Positions 43,854 to 56,012 of a stretch of DNA of 64,000 nucleotides are shown one piece after another (position 1 is the first letter of the stretch; the number at the start of each line of letters is the position of its first letter). The DNA is from Aquilaria yunnanensis (Eukaryota > Streptophyta > Magnoliopsida > Malvales > Thymelaeaceae): contig CM077597.1 of assembly GCA_039654915.1 (NCBI GenBank), positions 60,726,001-60,790,000 of the forward strand. The letters are read 5' to 3'. The translations under genes were made by a program, and so were the position numbers. The notes under the pieces are model-generated. The model saw nothing but the letters and a program-made list of their open reading frames with translations. It searched no databases and was not told the origin of the DNA.

Positions 43854-46800
43854 TGTTACCACCTCACAAAATGGGAGAATTACAAGTGTGTCATAATGGC
43901 TAAAAACCATTATATTGTGTAATTCTCACCATAGTGAATGAAGTGCAGTGGATAAAAGGCATGATCAACACCTCCTTAAATGTGTCCAAGTTGGTAACTT
44001 GGCCCCCAAGAAAAGCATAAAGGATTGCTTGTTTGTCAAGCAACCTATGGACTTTTTTGTAAGGTTTCAGAAATTTGGGTACTCAATTGCAAAACTCTCA
44101 AGAAAGAGATTTAAAGAGTTGTGGGAAGGATATAAATGGTATGAAAGTACTATTGGAGGACCAAATTGTTGGGTTTCGGGAGCCAAACAGCGCAGCGGAA
44201 TTTAACCGAAACCTTCCAGGATCCAAGTGAAACGGGGTAAACCGGGTGTTCGAAAATTTCATACCTAATTTTCGGTTGAGATCTCTCACTCAATTGTAGA
44301 GTCGAATCACAAAACCTGAACAGTTGACGTGTTCAGGTTCTCTATGGTATCCACACGAGCCTCTCGGGATCACCACGCTTCCACCACGTCCCGGCAGATG
44401 CGTTTCTCTTGCGCTCGCAATGCTAGCTTGCGTCCTCCAAGGAATTGCAAGAGAAGAGTGCGGCTGTCCTTTTGGGAGGCTATGGCAAGGAGACCTACGA
44501 ATTTCTCAAGTAAAAGTTGTATTTATAGTGAGACTCAACTTCCAGGCCTAATGGGTTTCAAAGCCCTAATCCAATTAGGATTTAATTTCGGGCTTGATAA
44601 TGGCTCAACTCCTTGGCCCATTATTAATACGAAATTAAAGTGAAACCATAACCCAAATAATTAGCCCATGCACTCTAATGATCCAAATAGCTCTATGTGT
44701 GTGACCCAATAGGCTCTTGCCATGTTGGCAATGATCATAAATCATATTTATGATCATAAGCAATGAGCGGTGTCTAGCAACACATCATTGCTACCTAAGT
44801 GACAAGATTGTCGGTGAATCGACTAAACCTTTATGATCATCACCGATATATGCCATTGTCCCTTTGTCCAAGATATCAAGACTAAGCACAAGACATGGAA
44901 TGTGTCACTCTCGTATAGCCCAATCTTTGGTTTCTTGATTACCGAGTAGACCAACTTAAACTGACGACATTGATATCATATATCAACTCATCGGAGCATG
45001 GCCATGCATTTTCTAAGTCTCACTCTATCAAGGGGCCCAAAGATATCACTCCCGTTACATAGGAGGGACAAATCCCATCTTGATCATACAAATCCCTCCG
45101 CATGATATGTGACATACCCAATGACCTCCTTCAAGTTCACTCAGTTATGAGCAACAAAGGAAAGTATCAAAGTATGTGACTCACATGTAGGGAACCTTGC
45201 TGATCTTAGGTCGAAGGACTACATATACCATGATCACTATGAGAATCACTTATGACACTCATATAATGATCCATGAAGTGTTCTCATGGTGGGTCAGTCT
45301 AGTACACAAGTTCTCGAACTTGTACCCATATGTAGACTACATATCTCATATTAGTCTCCACATATGCTAGTCATTATGTATTATTACAACCCGCTCCACA
45401 ATAATACTAGACTAGGGACGTTTCAGAATATTATTATTCTAGGGTTACAATTATGTTTATTACGTTACGTAGAAACAAAACAACAAACAAAATTGCTGGA
45501 TTAATGCCTCAATAAAATATCATGACTCAATGTGCAAAAATACAATCATCTCATGATTGGCTTTTTGGGCAGAATACTAACACAAATTACTCATGGAAGA
45601 CAAGTTTGGACAAAGGTAACACTAAAGGCAATAAGGACCTAAATGTCCTAGTGTAAACCTTAAGGTGTTCAAGCTTTTGACTAAAGTCTGAGGTTGGAAT
45701 TGTGGGATTATCCCACCATGGGGGAGGCAACCAAGACTTGATAATTAGTCAAAAATGTTGGGCACATGTGTACCAATGAGTTTAAGACAAAGAAACCATA
45801 ATTAGTGACAAAGAAAATGACATAAAGCAAGGTTAAGCTTGTTAAGTGTGTTTTGTGCCCTTAAGCTCATTTAAGGCCATTTAAGTGGCCAAATCACTTA
45901 TCCCTCTCTCATTTTAGTCCTCCCCTAGCCCAAGAACACAACCACACTTCCTCCATAGCCACCACACCTTCAAACTTGCAATTGATTGAAATTGAAGGCA
46001 AAAGGAAGCAATTGGAAGCAAACTAGAGCTATTCCTTGGATACTTCAAGGACCAGGCTTGATTTTCAGCCTACCAACTTTGGTAAGGGCTTTCTTGCTCT
46101 CATGGGTTGTTTTCTGCAATTTTCAAACATCCATGGAGCTAGGGCTAATCTTGGAAGAGAGCCATGAGCTTGATGAACCAAGCTTAGTGAGGGGAGTGCA
46201 CTTATTGAAGGTTTTGTGACCTAGTGTGAAGTGTACAATGATGGTAGTAAACTAAGGGTTTCTAGAGCCCAAAGTTAGTACTAACTACTTTTAAAATCCT
46301 CCTAAGACCAAGCATTAGCTTGAGGAGGGCTGCCATAGTGATTTGGTTATGTTTATTATGTGTTTTATGGACTAACCTATGGTATATGCCGCTGCCACAT
46401 TTCATGTGTTTTTTGTTTGTGTTTGGCTACTGCATTTGGTTGCTATATCTTGTATATGTGCATTATGGTTTTTTGGTTTTAGTTTCTTTGGATTCAGGTT
46501 TTAATGATGGTTACATTGCCTATTGAATCCAAGTGCTACCCTTACTAAGTTTCTCAATGAAACTTACTCCCCTCAATTCTGTCATTTCAGGTCCAGCTGA
46601 AAGATCACCTTCAAACTAACCTTTTTAGTTTGATTTTTAATCTAAAATTTCAGGTACATGAACTTCCATATGTCTAGTTATGATGTGGAAATTTTGGTGA
46701 TTTTAGGAGCACATTTGGTATTTTTAATGTGGTACTTATTGTGTTGTGCAGCAGCTGTCCAGCATCCTGTTTGTGGAGTCCATTGTGTCTCAGGACCTCT

Positions 46801-47759
46801 TGTAACCTAAGGTGCATATTTAGCTGAGTTAAGACCATATTGTAGTGCATGTATGCATGTACATGTATTGTATGTAAAATGAGACAAGTGTGTGAACATT
46901 TGAGTAAGGTTTTGGCTATGTAAGTGATGTGGTGCAAAGCTGCCTAAGTGTGAATGATGGGCTGCTTACTTGTAAATTCTGTTTTGGCCACAAAAAGTTG
47001 TTCAAAGCAAGGGAATGTAATTCTTTGTGTAATTCACATATATGGTATATCTTTTGAGGTTTTTCCCCTTGTGAATGAAGTGTTTGCACACTTATGAAAT
47101 TTTGTATGGGCAAAATGGTCATAAAGTGACCAGAATTTTGACTCTACACTTAAAGTTCAATATCTCCCTGAGTAGAATGAAGCTTGATATTAAATTTTAA
47201 CCACACCTAGAGGACATCTATAGGGTTAAATGGGACTTGGAATTTATGAATTTCGTGTCCTGTAGCCAAAGATATGATGTTGCAAAGTTGGCTAAATTAC
47301 TGTTCATTTGGTCAGAATTTTGTAACCAAGTTCAAAAATCCATAACTTGGTCCATAGGTGGGCTATTGATGTAAAATAAAATTATTTGGTTTGTTCTAAG
47401 TATCTACTTGATCATGGAGGAAATAAAAAAGGGGGGTATGTGGCTATAATGATACAGTTTATTAGTGGAAGTTACAGGTGCAATAGCTGGTCACTAGAAC
47501 TTAACAAGATTGCCTAATGTGTAGAAGCCAAAACTAAGACTTATGCTAGTATTTTATTTCTTAGCTGCCATAGTGTGCATAAACTTAAATATGTGTGTTA
47601 TGGTTAGACCAATATGCATGTATTTACATAGTGCTCAAGAGGGTCACTTGAGTATGTACACTAGGGGTGTTGTTCTGATGACCTACAGGACATACCAAAC
47701 CTGGGAGTTTAAATGCATAGTTTTGGCACCACAACTGGACTATCCTGGAGTGGGTAACA
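43854..47759 (+). repeat. Tekay-type solo LTR in the D antisense gene
   Basis: TGTTACCACCTC...GGGTAACA, same family as the element G LTRs, ~2485 bp after removing the copia LTR nested at 44167-45582. Perfect target duplication AAATG (43849-43853 and 47760-47764). No internal sequence. Confidence 0.93.
44167..45582 (-). repeat. copia solo LTR S3 inside the Tekay solo LTR
   Basis: 1416 bp, minus orientation (TGTTGGGTTTCGGGAG ... ACTAACA on plus), perfect target duplication CAAAT (44162-44166 and 45583-45587). It is the deepest layer of the nest. Confidence 0.94.
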
Positions 47760-48652
47760 AAATGGCTCCTCAGATGGCGAAGGGCATCCTCACTAATGCC
47801 ACCTTCAAGTCCCTTACTGAGGAGTGCCCAAACGAGGAGGTCCTCGACGCGAGAATGTCCGAACACGCTGCCCAGGTAAATTCTGAGCTTTTTGGGACTT
47901 GGAAGATTTTTCTAAACTTTTATAGCCTTCTGAACCTTGGTTGAAGTTTTTCTTTTTCGCAGCTCTTGGCATACAGTGGATATTTCAGAGCATGGGCAGC
48001 AAAGTAGTCTTCAATCCAATCTCGGACCGAAGAGCGCTTAGAGAGAGCCAAGGTATTTTGTGCCAGCTCGGTTGTTAAGTACGCCGAGCTAAACAAGATA
48101 GCCAAGGAGGAGGTGGCTAGAGTTCGGGAGGAGTTCTTGAAGAGTCAGGAAGAGCTCTTTCAAGACTTCTCCAAAAAAGTGTCTGACCTCGGGGAGAAGG
48201 TTATCACGCTAACTTCAGCTAACGAGGCCTACCGGAAGGAGAAGGAGGAAGACTCTGCACTCCTCATGAAGGCCCTCGTAGACAACACCGAACTTCAAGC
48301 CGAGGTCGATGCGCTGAAGAAGGAAAAGAAGAAGAAGAAGAGGAAGAAACTGGAGAAAGAGGTCACTGAGCTGAAGGACGAGCTGAAAAACTTGGCTATC
48401 GAGAAGGACAAAGCTGATCAAGCAACCAAGGTTGCATTCCAAGATGGCTTTTGTTTGGCTCGATACCAAATTCTGGCCAAGTACCCAAACCTCGATGTCT
48501 CCTTTTTGGCAGGTCTGGACATCCCCGTAGGGCCTCGCTGGACATGGTCGAAGATAGAGCACCTTAATCTTCCCTTTGCCGTTCCTCCAGCGCCGAAGGA
48601 TGTAACAGAGGAAGTTGGTGGGGAAGTAGCTCGGGATGGCGAGGTCCCCTAG

Positions 48653-49109
48653 GTGTCCAGAACCCCTAATATGCTTTGTTTTTTTCTTCTTCTTTTTCTT
48701 TGTAAACTTCTCCTCGTTGTACAAAGACATAAATGAAATTTCTTTTTTCCTCCAAAGCTTCTCCTTGTTGTACAAAGTCATGAATGAAAATTTGGCTAAG
48801 TTACAGGATATATTTCTCTTATATTATCTTCGGTACCGAGGGTGTGTTCAACCATTTTCGATCCAGGTCCCTCGGGAAGATAGTAAGTATCCTTCACGCC
48901 TGTTATCCAGATAACAGCCTTCGACACATATAGCACCAGTTTCGGCCAATATCTTTCGGCAAAGCTTTGCCTATTTCTATCAACCATGTTCGGTTATTGT
49001 TCCTTCGAAGGAGATGTATTATTTTTGTGCATAGGTACTTACACCTTGTTCGGCTAGACTCCTTTGGTGGGGCTTTTTTCCTTAGAAATTTTTCTAAGTG
49101 TACACTTTT
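48653..49109. other. Convergent 3' region between D antisense gene and pol
   Basis: No gene. It contains two 51-bp-spaced units (CTTCTCCTCGTTGTACAAAG at 48707 and CTTCTCCTTGTTGTACAAAG at 48758) and A/T-rich stretches that could carry the poly(A) sites of both converging units. It is the counterpart of the tandem repeat at 14509-14790 in B, though sequence identity is not obvious. Confidence 0.5.
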
Positions 49110-50410
49110 TTCAGGGCATCTGAATCATGTGTTCCTAAATTCTCCACCTTCGACATCGTCGAGCTTGTAGACTCCTAGCCAAACTTCATCAAGAACCAAA
49201 TAGGGCCCTTCCTAGTTTGGCCGAAGCACTCCGTGAGATGGTCTTCAGGGCTCAAACTCAGCCTTTCGGAGGACAAGGTCCCTCTTCCTGATTCCTTTTC
49301 GCTTGACATACAAGTTCACAGCAATAGCTATCCTTTGCTGAAAAGCTCTTCTTCTAAGCTCAGCCACTTCTCTGTGTTCATCAATTAGGTCCAGCTTGGT
49401 TCTCAACCCAAGGTCGTTCCCCTCTTCATCAAACACTTGTATCCTTATTGATGGCTAAACCACTTTAATAGGAATAATGGCCTCCATACCGAATACGAGA
49501 GAGAAAGGCGTCTCACCTGTGGCCCTTCGGGGGGTTGTCCAATAACTCCATAGCACACTAGGAAGTTCTCCTGGCCTTTTTCCTTTTGCTTCCATCAATC
49601 TCCTTTTCAAGCCATCCTTTGTGGTTCTATTTGACACCTCTACCTGTCCGTTGCTTTGAGGATGAGCTACCGGGGTGAAGTGCGTTTTTATCCCGAGGTC
49701 GATAGTGAATTCTTGGAACCCCTTGTCAATAAACTAGGAACCATTATCGGCCACTATCACCCTTGGTATGCCGAATCTGCATACGATGTTCTTCCAGATG
49801 AACTTTTGTACGTCCTTTGCTGATATGGTTGCCAGAGGCTCTGCCTCAATCCATTTAGTGAAGTAATCTACTACGACTACGCAGAACTTCACCCCTCCTG
49901 GTGAAGTTGGGAGAGGTCTGATGAGGTCAATACCCCATACCGCGAAGGGGCAAGGGTAGTTAGCCGGAGTTATCATTTTCGAAGGTAACCTCTAGATGTT
50001 AACTTGTCTTTGGCAATGGTCACATTTCTGGACAAATTGCCTTACGTCCTTCCTTAAGGTGGGCCAGAAGTATCCCTGGCGAAGTAGTACTCCTGCCAGA
50101 GTGTAAGTTCCTATGTGGGAACCACAGGTCCCCTCATGGACTTCTCTGAGGACTTTCTCGACATCCTCTTCACCAACACACCTTTGCAGTGGACTCGCGT
50201 ACCCTTGTCGATATAACTCCTCCCCGATCAAGAAATATCGTCCAGAACGTCTTTGCACTTTTGCTGCCTCAAGAGGATCTTCGGGAAGTTTCGAAGTCAT
50301 AAGATACTTTTTTATGGGATTTTTCCACCCTCTTTCTGAGGTTGCTATGCTCATTATTACTATGCTCATGTGACTTAGCACCTCGGTGGACTTTTTTGAC
50401 TTAGCCAAAG
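49110..50410 (-). pseudogene. Tat D integrase and end of second RNase H
   Basis: HHCC region in 49992-50408: EEDVEKVLREVHEGTCGSHIG ... VQKCDHCQRQ, with both His present, unlike copy B. Core at 49734-49976: WGIDLIRPLPTSPGG (Asp), VVVDYFTKWIEAEPLATIS, FGIPRVIVADNGS (Asp). 49455-49637 shows NRTTKDGLKRRLMEAKGK, and 49245-49436 shows KLDLIDEHREVAELRRRAFQQRI. It ends near 49110 in YKLDDVEGGEFRNT-like sequence. Stops separate each piece. Confidence 0.83.
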
Positions 50411-52476
50411 ATCTGCTTCAGCATTGTCCCGATAAGGTACGTTCTCGATGTGTACTGCGTCGAACTCCTGGATGAGCTTTGATACGAGGTCATAATACTT
50501 TGCCAGGGTTGGGTCCTTCACGTCGTAGTCCCCTACCATCTGTTGGACCACGAGCTAAGAATCACTGTGGGCCTTTAGGTTTCTCACACCAACTCTTCTA
50601 GCAAGGCGCAAACCTACTATGAAGGCTTCATATTCTGCCATATTGTTGGTGACATTAAACCCCAATTTGATGGCCTTCATGACTTCCATACCTTCAGGAC
50701 CACGAAGAATTACTCCAACTTTTTGATGTTCGAAGCCGGAGGCCCCATCAACAAATAGAGTCTACTCAGGTTCATCCTTTCCGAGGTTAGGTGGACTGTC
50801 TTCGGCAACGGGTACTTCGACAATGAAATCTGCCAATGCCTGTGCTTTTATTACCTTCATCGGCTCATAGGTGATATCATACTCATCGAGCTCAATGTAC
50901 CACTTCGAAAGCCTTCCCGAATTGTCTACCATCTTCATGATATCCCAAAGAGGCAGGTTACTTCGCACGACAATGGGGTGTCCCTGGAAATAGGGTCGTA
51001 ATCTTCTGCTTGTAAGTACCATGGCATAAATAGCCTTTTGTAGCAAGGGGTACCTGACTTCGATGCCATGTAGAGACTTGCTCACATAATATACTGGCCA
51101 CTGCTTTGCCTCATCTTCCTTTATAAGGACCGAGCTCACTGCCTTTTCGGTGACGGCAAGGTAGAGTATGAGGGGTTCTCCTTCCTGTGGCTACTGGAGT
51201 GTCGGCAGACGGGTTAGGTAGACTTTAAGCTCTTCCTAGGCCTTTTGGCAATCTTCGTTCCAAGGGTGCACCTCAGTCCCGAGGTTACCTCCATTTTTTA
51301 CTGCTTTAGTGAGGACTTTAAAGAATGGTCGACAGCGATCCCCATATCTGGAGATGAATCGGTTGAGGGACATGATTCTCCCCGTAAGTCTTTGCACATC
51401 CTTGGTCATTGTGGGAGTTCGGAATCCCAGCAGGGCCTTGACCTTTTTTGGATTGGCGTCAATACCTCTTTCCGACACCATGAATCCGAGGAACTTACCT
51501 ACATTCACCCCGAACACGCATTTTTTGGGGTTGAGACGAATTCTGAATGTCCTCAATTGGTAGAATGTTTCCTCTAAGTCTATGAGATGACTACTCGGTA
51601 GTTTGCTCTTAACTATCATATCATCGACGTAGACTTCCATGTTTCTCCCAATTTAGGAGCCGAAGACCCTATTCATCAACCTCTGGTACGTGGCCTCTGC
51701 GTTCTTTAACCCGAAGGGCATTCTAATTTAGCAGTATGTACCAACTTCAGTGATGAAGGTGGTTTTTTCCTCATCTTTGGGGTCCATCCTGATTTGATGA
51801 TATCCGCTAAAGGCGTCGAGGAAGCTAAGGAGGCCATACTCAGCAATTGAGTCTACTAACTAGTCTATTGGCGGTAGAGGATATGAATCTTAGGGAAAGC
51901 ATCGTTCACATTTCAGAAGTCGATGCACATTCGGAGTTTGTCACTCCCTTCTTTTGTGGCGATAACCACGTTACTAAGCCATTCGAGATATTTGACTTCC
52001 CTTATTACGTCCACCTCCATCAACCGTTGGACTTCAAATTTGATGAAGTTGTTTTTGTGTGCCGAAAGGCTTCTCTTTTTTTGGCGAACAGGCTTCGCGT
52101 CAAGGCATGTCTTAAGACTATGTTGAATTATGTGAGGGTCTACCCCAAACATGTCATTTGGGGAGTAAGCAAATAAATCTTTGTTCATTAAAAGGAAAGA
52201 TACAAGCTTTTGCTTGTCACCTTCAGCTAGCCATTTCCCTACACGGGTACTTTGGCCTAGGACAAGCTCTACATTCTTAGCTTCAATTTTCTCTGAGTCA
52301 CTTCTCTCTCCCTCTATAGCCTCTTCGGTCGGTGTGTCCTTCTCTTCCGAGGTCTGCATGTGCACTTTCATCGGGCTTTGCCTCGCCCTTACGTAGACCT
52401 TCCGGACCTCTATTTGATCAATAAATATTTCTGCGTCCCCCTCCTTTGCCTCAAAGGTGACCGTTAGGTACTTCAC
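50411..52476 (-). pseudogene. Tat D reverse transcriptase, gypsy RNase H and archaeal-type RNase H
   Basis: From the right: linker VRKVYVRARQSPMKVHMQT and LVLGQSTRVGKWLAEGDKQK, RT start YLEWLSNVVIATKEGSDKL (51913-52476), catalytic YVDDMIVKSKLP at the start of 51236-51640, LTGRIMSLNRFISRYGDRC, gypsy RNase H VYYVSKSLHGIEVRYPLLQKAIYAM (50762-51139), tether YDITYEPMKVIKAQALADF. The archaeal-type domain in 50410-50760 is readable only across frames (EYEAFIVGLRLARRV, HSDS, DNAEAD-like). Heavy stop load. Confidence 0.8.
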
Positions 52477-52980
52477 ATATGGTCAAATGTGAAAGTTCCT
52501 TGAGTTTACCTTCCGAGGATTGTATTTTACGAAGAGGGGACGTTAATGACTATGAACCTAGTCATGACTGAGGCAAAGAGCTCTTCATTATTTTGAACTG
52601 CAATTCCCCTTATCATCAGAGGTACGTTAACCCACCCGAGGACAGGGAGTTCGAAAGGACCTACCCCAAAGGTAAGGGATGTGACAAGTTTGAGGTCATT
52701 TTTTGCGATGCCCAAGCTTGGCAACAGGTGGGAGAATAGGACATTGGCATTGGACCCGTCGTTAAAGAGCACCCTTTTTACGTCCCAACTCCCAATCCTT
52801 GCCATAATAAGGAATGGGTCATCATGTGGGAATACTACGGTAGACGCATCTTTCCGAACAAGCTTGTTCGATGGGTCACCGAATTTCATCACCAAGATCT
52901 CCCTGGCTTTCCTCTTCCTCTCAGCCGAAGGTAGTCCCGTGGTGATCATCTGGATTACTCCAGCTGATGGCGGAGGATTC
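52477..52980 (-). pseudogene. Tat D aspartic protease
   Basis: PPSAGVIQMITTGLPSAERKR, KDASTVVFPHDDPFLIMARIG, RVLFNDGSNANVLFSHLLP (protease motif as NDG), FGVGPFELPVLGWVNVP, MTRFIVINVPSS. The copia solo LTR is inserted between it and gag. Confidence 0.82.
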
Positions 52981-54395
52981 TGTTGGGTTTCGGGAGCCAA
53001 ACAGCGCAGCCGAATTTAACCGAAACCCTCCAGGATCCAAGTGAAACGGGATAAACCGGGTGTTCGAAAATTTCATACCTAATTTTCGGTTGAGATCTCT
53101 CACTCAACTGTAGAGTCGAATCACAAAACCTGAACAGTTGACATGTTCAGGCTCTCTATGGTATCCACACGAGCCTCTCGGGATCACCACGCTTCCACCG
53201 CATCCCGGCAGATGCGTTTCTCTTGCGCTCGCAGTGCTAGCTTGCGTCCTCCAAGGAATTGCAAGAGAAGAGTGCGGCTGTCCTTTTGGGAGGCTAGGGC
53301 AAGGAAACCTGCGAATTTCTCACTTAAAAGTTGTATTTATAGTGAGACTCAACTTCCAGGCCTAATGGGTTTCAAAGCCCTAATCCAATTAGGATTTAAT
53401 TTCGGGCTTAATAATGGCTCAACTCCTTGGCCCATTATTAATACGAAATTAAAGTGAAACCATAACCCAAACAATTAGCCCATGCACTCTAATGATCCAA
53501 ATAGCTCTATGTGTGCGACCCAATAGGCTCTTGCCATATTGGCAATGATCATAAATCACATTTATGATCATAAGCAATGAGCGGTGTCTAGCAACACATC
53601 ATTGCTACCCAAGTGACAAGATTGTCGGTGAATCGACTAAACCTTTATGATCATCACCGATATATGCCATTGTCCCTTTGTCCAAGATATCAAGACTAAG
53701 CACGAGACATGGAATGTGTCACTCTCATATAGCCCAATCTTTGGTTTCTTGATTACCGAGTAGACAACTTAAACTGACGACATTGATATCATATATCAAC
53801 TCATCGGAGCATGGCCATGCATTTTCTAAGTCTCACTCAATCAAGGGGCCCAAAGATATCACTCCCGTTACATAGGAGGGACAAATCCCATCTTGATCAT
53901 ACAAATCCCTCCGCATGATATGTGACATACCCAATGACCTCCTTCAAGTTCACTCAGTTACGAGCAACAAAGGAAAGTATCAAAGTATGTGACTCACATG
54001 TAGGGAACCTTGCTGATCTTAGGTCGAAGGACTACATATACCATGATCACTATGAGAATCACTTATGACACTCATATAACGATCCATGAAGTGTTCTCAT
54101 GGTGGGTCGGTCCAGTACACAAGTTCTCCAACTTGTACCCATATGTAGACTACATATATCATATTAGTCTCCACATATGCTAGTCATTATGTATTATTGC
54201 AACCCGCTCCACAATAATACTAGACTAGGGACGTTTAAGAATATCATTATTCTAGGGTTACAATTATGTTTATTACGTTACGCAGAAACAAAACAACAAA
54301 CAAAATTGCTGGATTAATGCCTCAATAAAATATCATGACTCAATGTGCAAAAATACAATCATCTCATGATTGGCCTTTTGGGCACAATACTAACA
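52981..54395 (-). repeat. copia solo LTR S4 between D gag and protease
   Basis: 1415 bp, minus orientation, perfect target duplication GATTC (52976-52980 and 54396-54400). It is very close by eye to S3, so recent activity of this family is likely. Confidence 0.94.
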
Positions 54396-54400
54396 GATTC

Positions 54401-56012
54401 TTCTTGGGATTACAGTTCCGACGTCAGTCGGAATCATAGTCCTCATCTTCCTTTCTTTCCTCTTCCCTCCTTCCCCTGGGAGAGGGCATCCATAGGTACC
54501 GGCGAAGTTGGCCCTGCTTGATCAGGCACTTGATGTACTTCCTGAGTTGGAAGCAATCCTCAGTGTCATGACCATGATCCCGATGGAATTGACAGAATTT
54601 CTTCATATTTTTCTTGTTTTCCGAGGTCATGCCCTTCGGTCGCTGGATCTGGGTGCCTTGCCTTTACATTGCCAGTAATATGTTCGTTCTCGTGGTGTTC
54701 AAGGGGGTGAACGTCACTAGCTTCTTCCCTCTCTACTTCCGAGGTCTCCCTCCACCTTCGGTTGGATACCGAGGTTGGCTGGTTTGTCCTTCGGGGCGCA
54801 TGTGCTCAGACTTTGGCCCCCCATCCTAAGCTCCTCAGCCATCATGTGTTGTTCCGCCCTTCAGTAGAATTCTCCGAGGTGTCCAGGGGGTCTTTAGAGA
54901 ACTTGTAGAAGAGTTGTGAGTCTTTCTGAAGTCCCCTTATCATGGCGAGGATGCATATTTCGAGACGGACGTCCGGCACACTCAGGGCTTCATGACTGAA
55001 CCTTTCGACATAGTCGCGAATGGTCTCCCAATTCCTTTGCGCTAAGTCAAACATTTGAACGAGCACCTTCATCGTCGGCCTACTACTGATGAACTGCTGT
55101 ATGAATGCCATAGATAGCTCTTGGAAACTCATTATGGTTCCAAGGGCGAGGGAGTTGTACCACGCGGTTGCCGGGCCGGAGAGAGTAACCTCAAAGCACT
55201 TACAAAGGGTAGCGTCATACTATGCCTATACTTGGTTAAGTGGGCTTGAGGGTTACTACGCCCATCATAAGTTTCCAAATGAGGCACCCAAAAATCGCTT
55301 AGCATTGGTGCTTTCACTATCGTCCGAATGAAGGGTGACTCTTCTCCGATGAAGGTCTCAGATAACCTTGACCAGACAGGTTTTCGGGTGATCTGCCTCT
55401 CTACTTTTTCTAACCTCTATAGGATCTTTTCCATGAGGATGGTGGTGCTATGCTCTTCTCACTGCTTGGAGGCCTCCGGCAACGGAGAATGACACCTCCT
55501 TTTCAGGGAGTCACTTCGGCAGGAGGGAGATTGTGATCTCTTTTCCGGTGAAGAACTCCGCCGGAGGGAAGTCATAGCCCCTTTGGACCCCATTTCTCCA
55601 GTACGTCGGCCTCTGTGGGTATGTCCTCCATTGAGAACTCGTCATGGAAATCCCCACTCTCTGAACTCCGGTGAGTGGACTTCGGGCTTCTCTCCCGATA
55701 GGGAGTTGCTGAAGAGGCCCTTTGGCCCGAAGGTGGTTGCGACCACCTTTGGTCCAAATGTTGCATCATTTCAGCCATAATAGAGCGCTAAAAATCATGT
55801 AGGAAGCTTATGGTGATCGTTAGAGGACGTTCATCCTCAGGGGAAGAAGTCCCTATGGTGGGTTGTTCGGTCGTCGATTGATTCTCTAGCGCAGATGGGG
55901 ATTTCGGGAATCCCTTATCCTTAGAACGCTGAGTCTCAACGATGACTACCTGAGGGTGAGTTCCCACAGATGGTGCCAAATGATGCCCATCAACATCCTC
56001 ATCATACAACAT
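54401..56012 (-). pseudogene. Tat D gag
   Basis: The ATG at 56012 is 32 nt inside the 5' LTR (MLYDEDVDGHHLAPSVGTHP). VIVETQRSKDKGFPKSPSA follows, then stops. 55572-55778 is Ser/Arg-rich. VPHLETYDGRSNPQAHLTKYR and SFQELSMAFIQQFISSRPT, IRDYVERFSHEALSVPDV (54842-55317) form the Retrotrans_gag-like domain. The Cys/His motif [14 protein letters not shown] is in 54424-54630. Several frameshifts. Confidence 0.83.

Larger units (their letters stand above)
42265..48652 (+). pseudogene. Tat D antisense gene (Transposase_28-like plus coiled coil), split by solo LTR
   Basis: Antisense to D's pol. Exon 1 (42265-43126): KFFLPSYMIIRLPKPG, FCQFHGVAVNQLPPNSYSY, FLCMCGVFKIEPHFVIF, YKLFLVSKGGFYFLLPRG, then TGA near 42748 and TAG near 42956, and MTEEGRRELEVIKEHKTDL. 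Introns: 43127-43194 (gtaagt...tttcag, 68 bp), 43594-43704, and 47876-47962 (gtaaat...cgcag). Exon 3 is interrupted at its SQEM codons by the Tekay solo LTR (43854-47759) and resumes as APQMAKGILTNATFK...SEHAAQ. Exon 4 is a coiled coil (KEELFQDFSKKVSDLGEK ... LEKEVTELKDELKNLAIEK) ending GPRWTWSKIEHLNLPF, stop at 48650-48652. Intron places match copy B. Function unknown. Confidence 0.72.

Noticed and set aside
52477..52980. Host gene coding a DUF-like protein
   Set aside because: The motif order (RVLFNDGSN, GVGPFELPVLGW, VPSS) is that of Tat protease in A and B.
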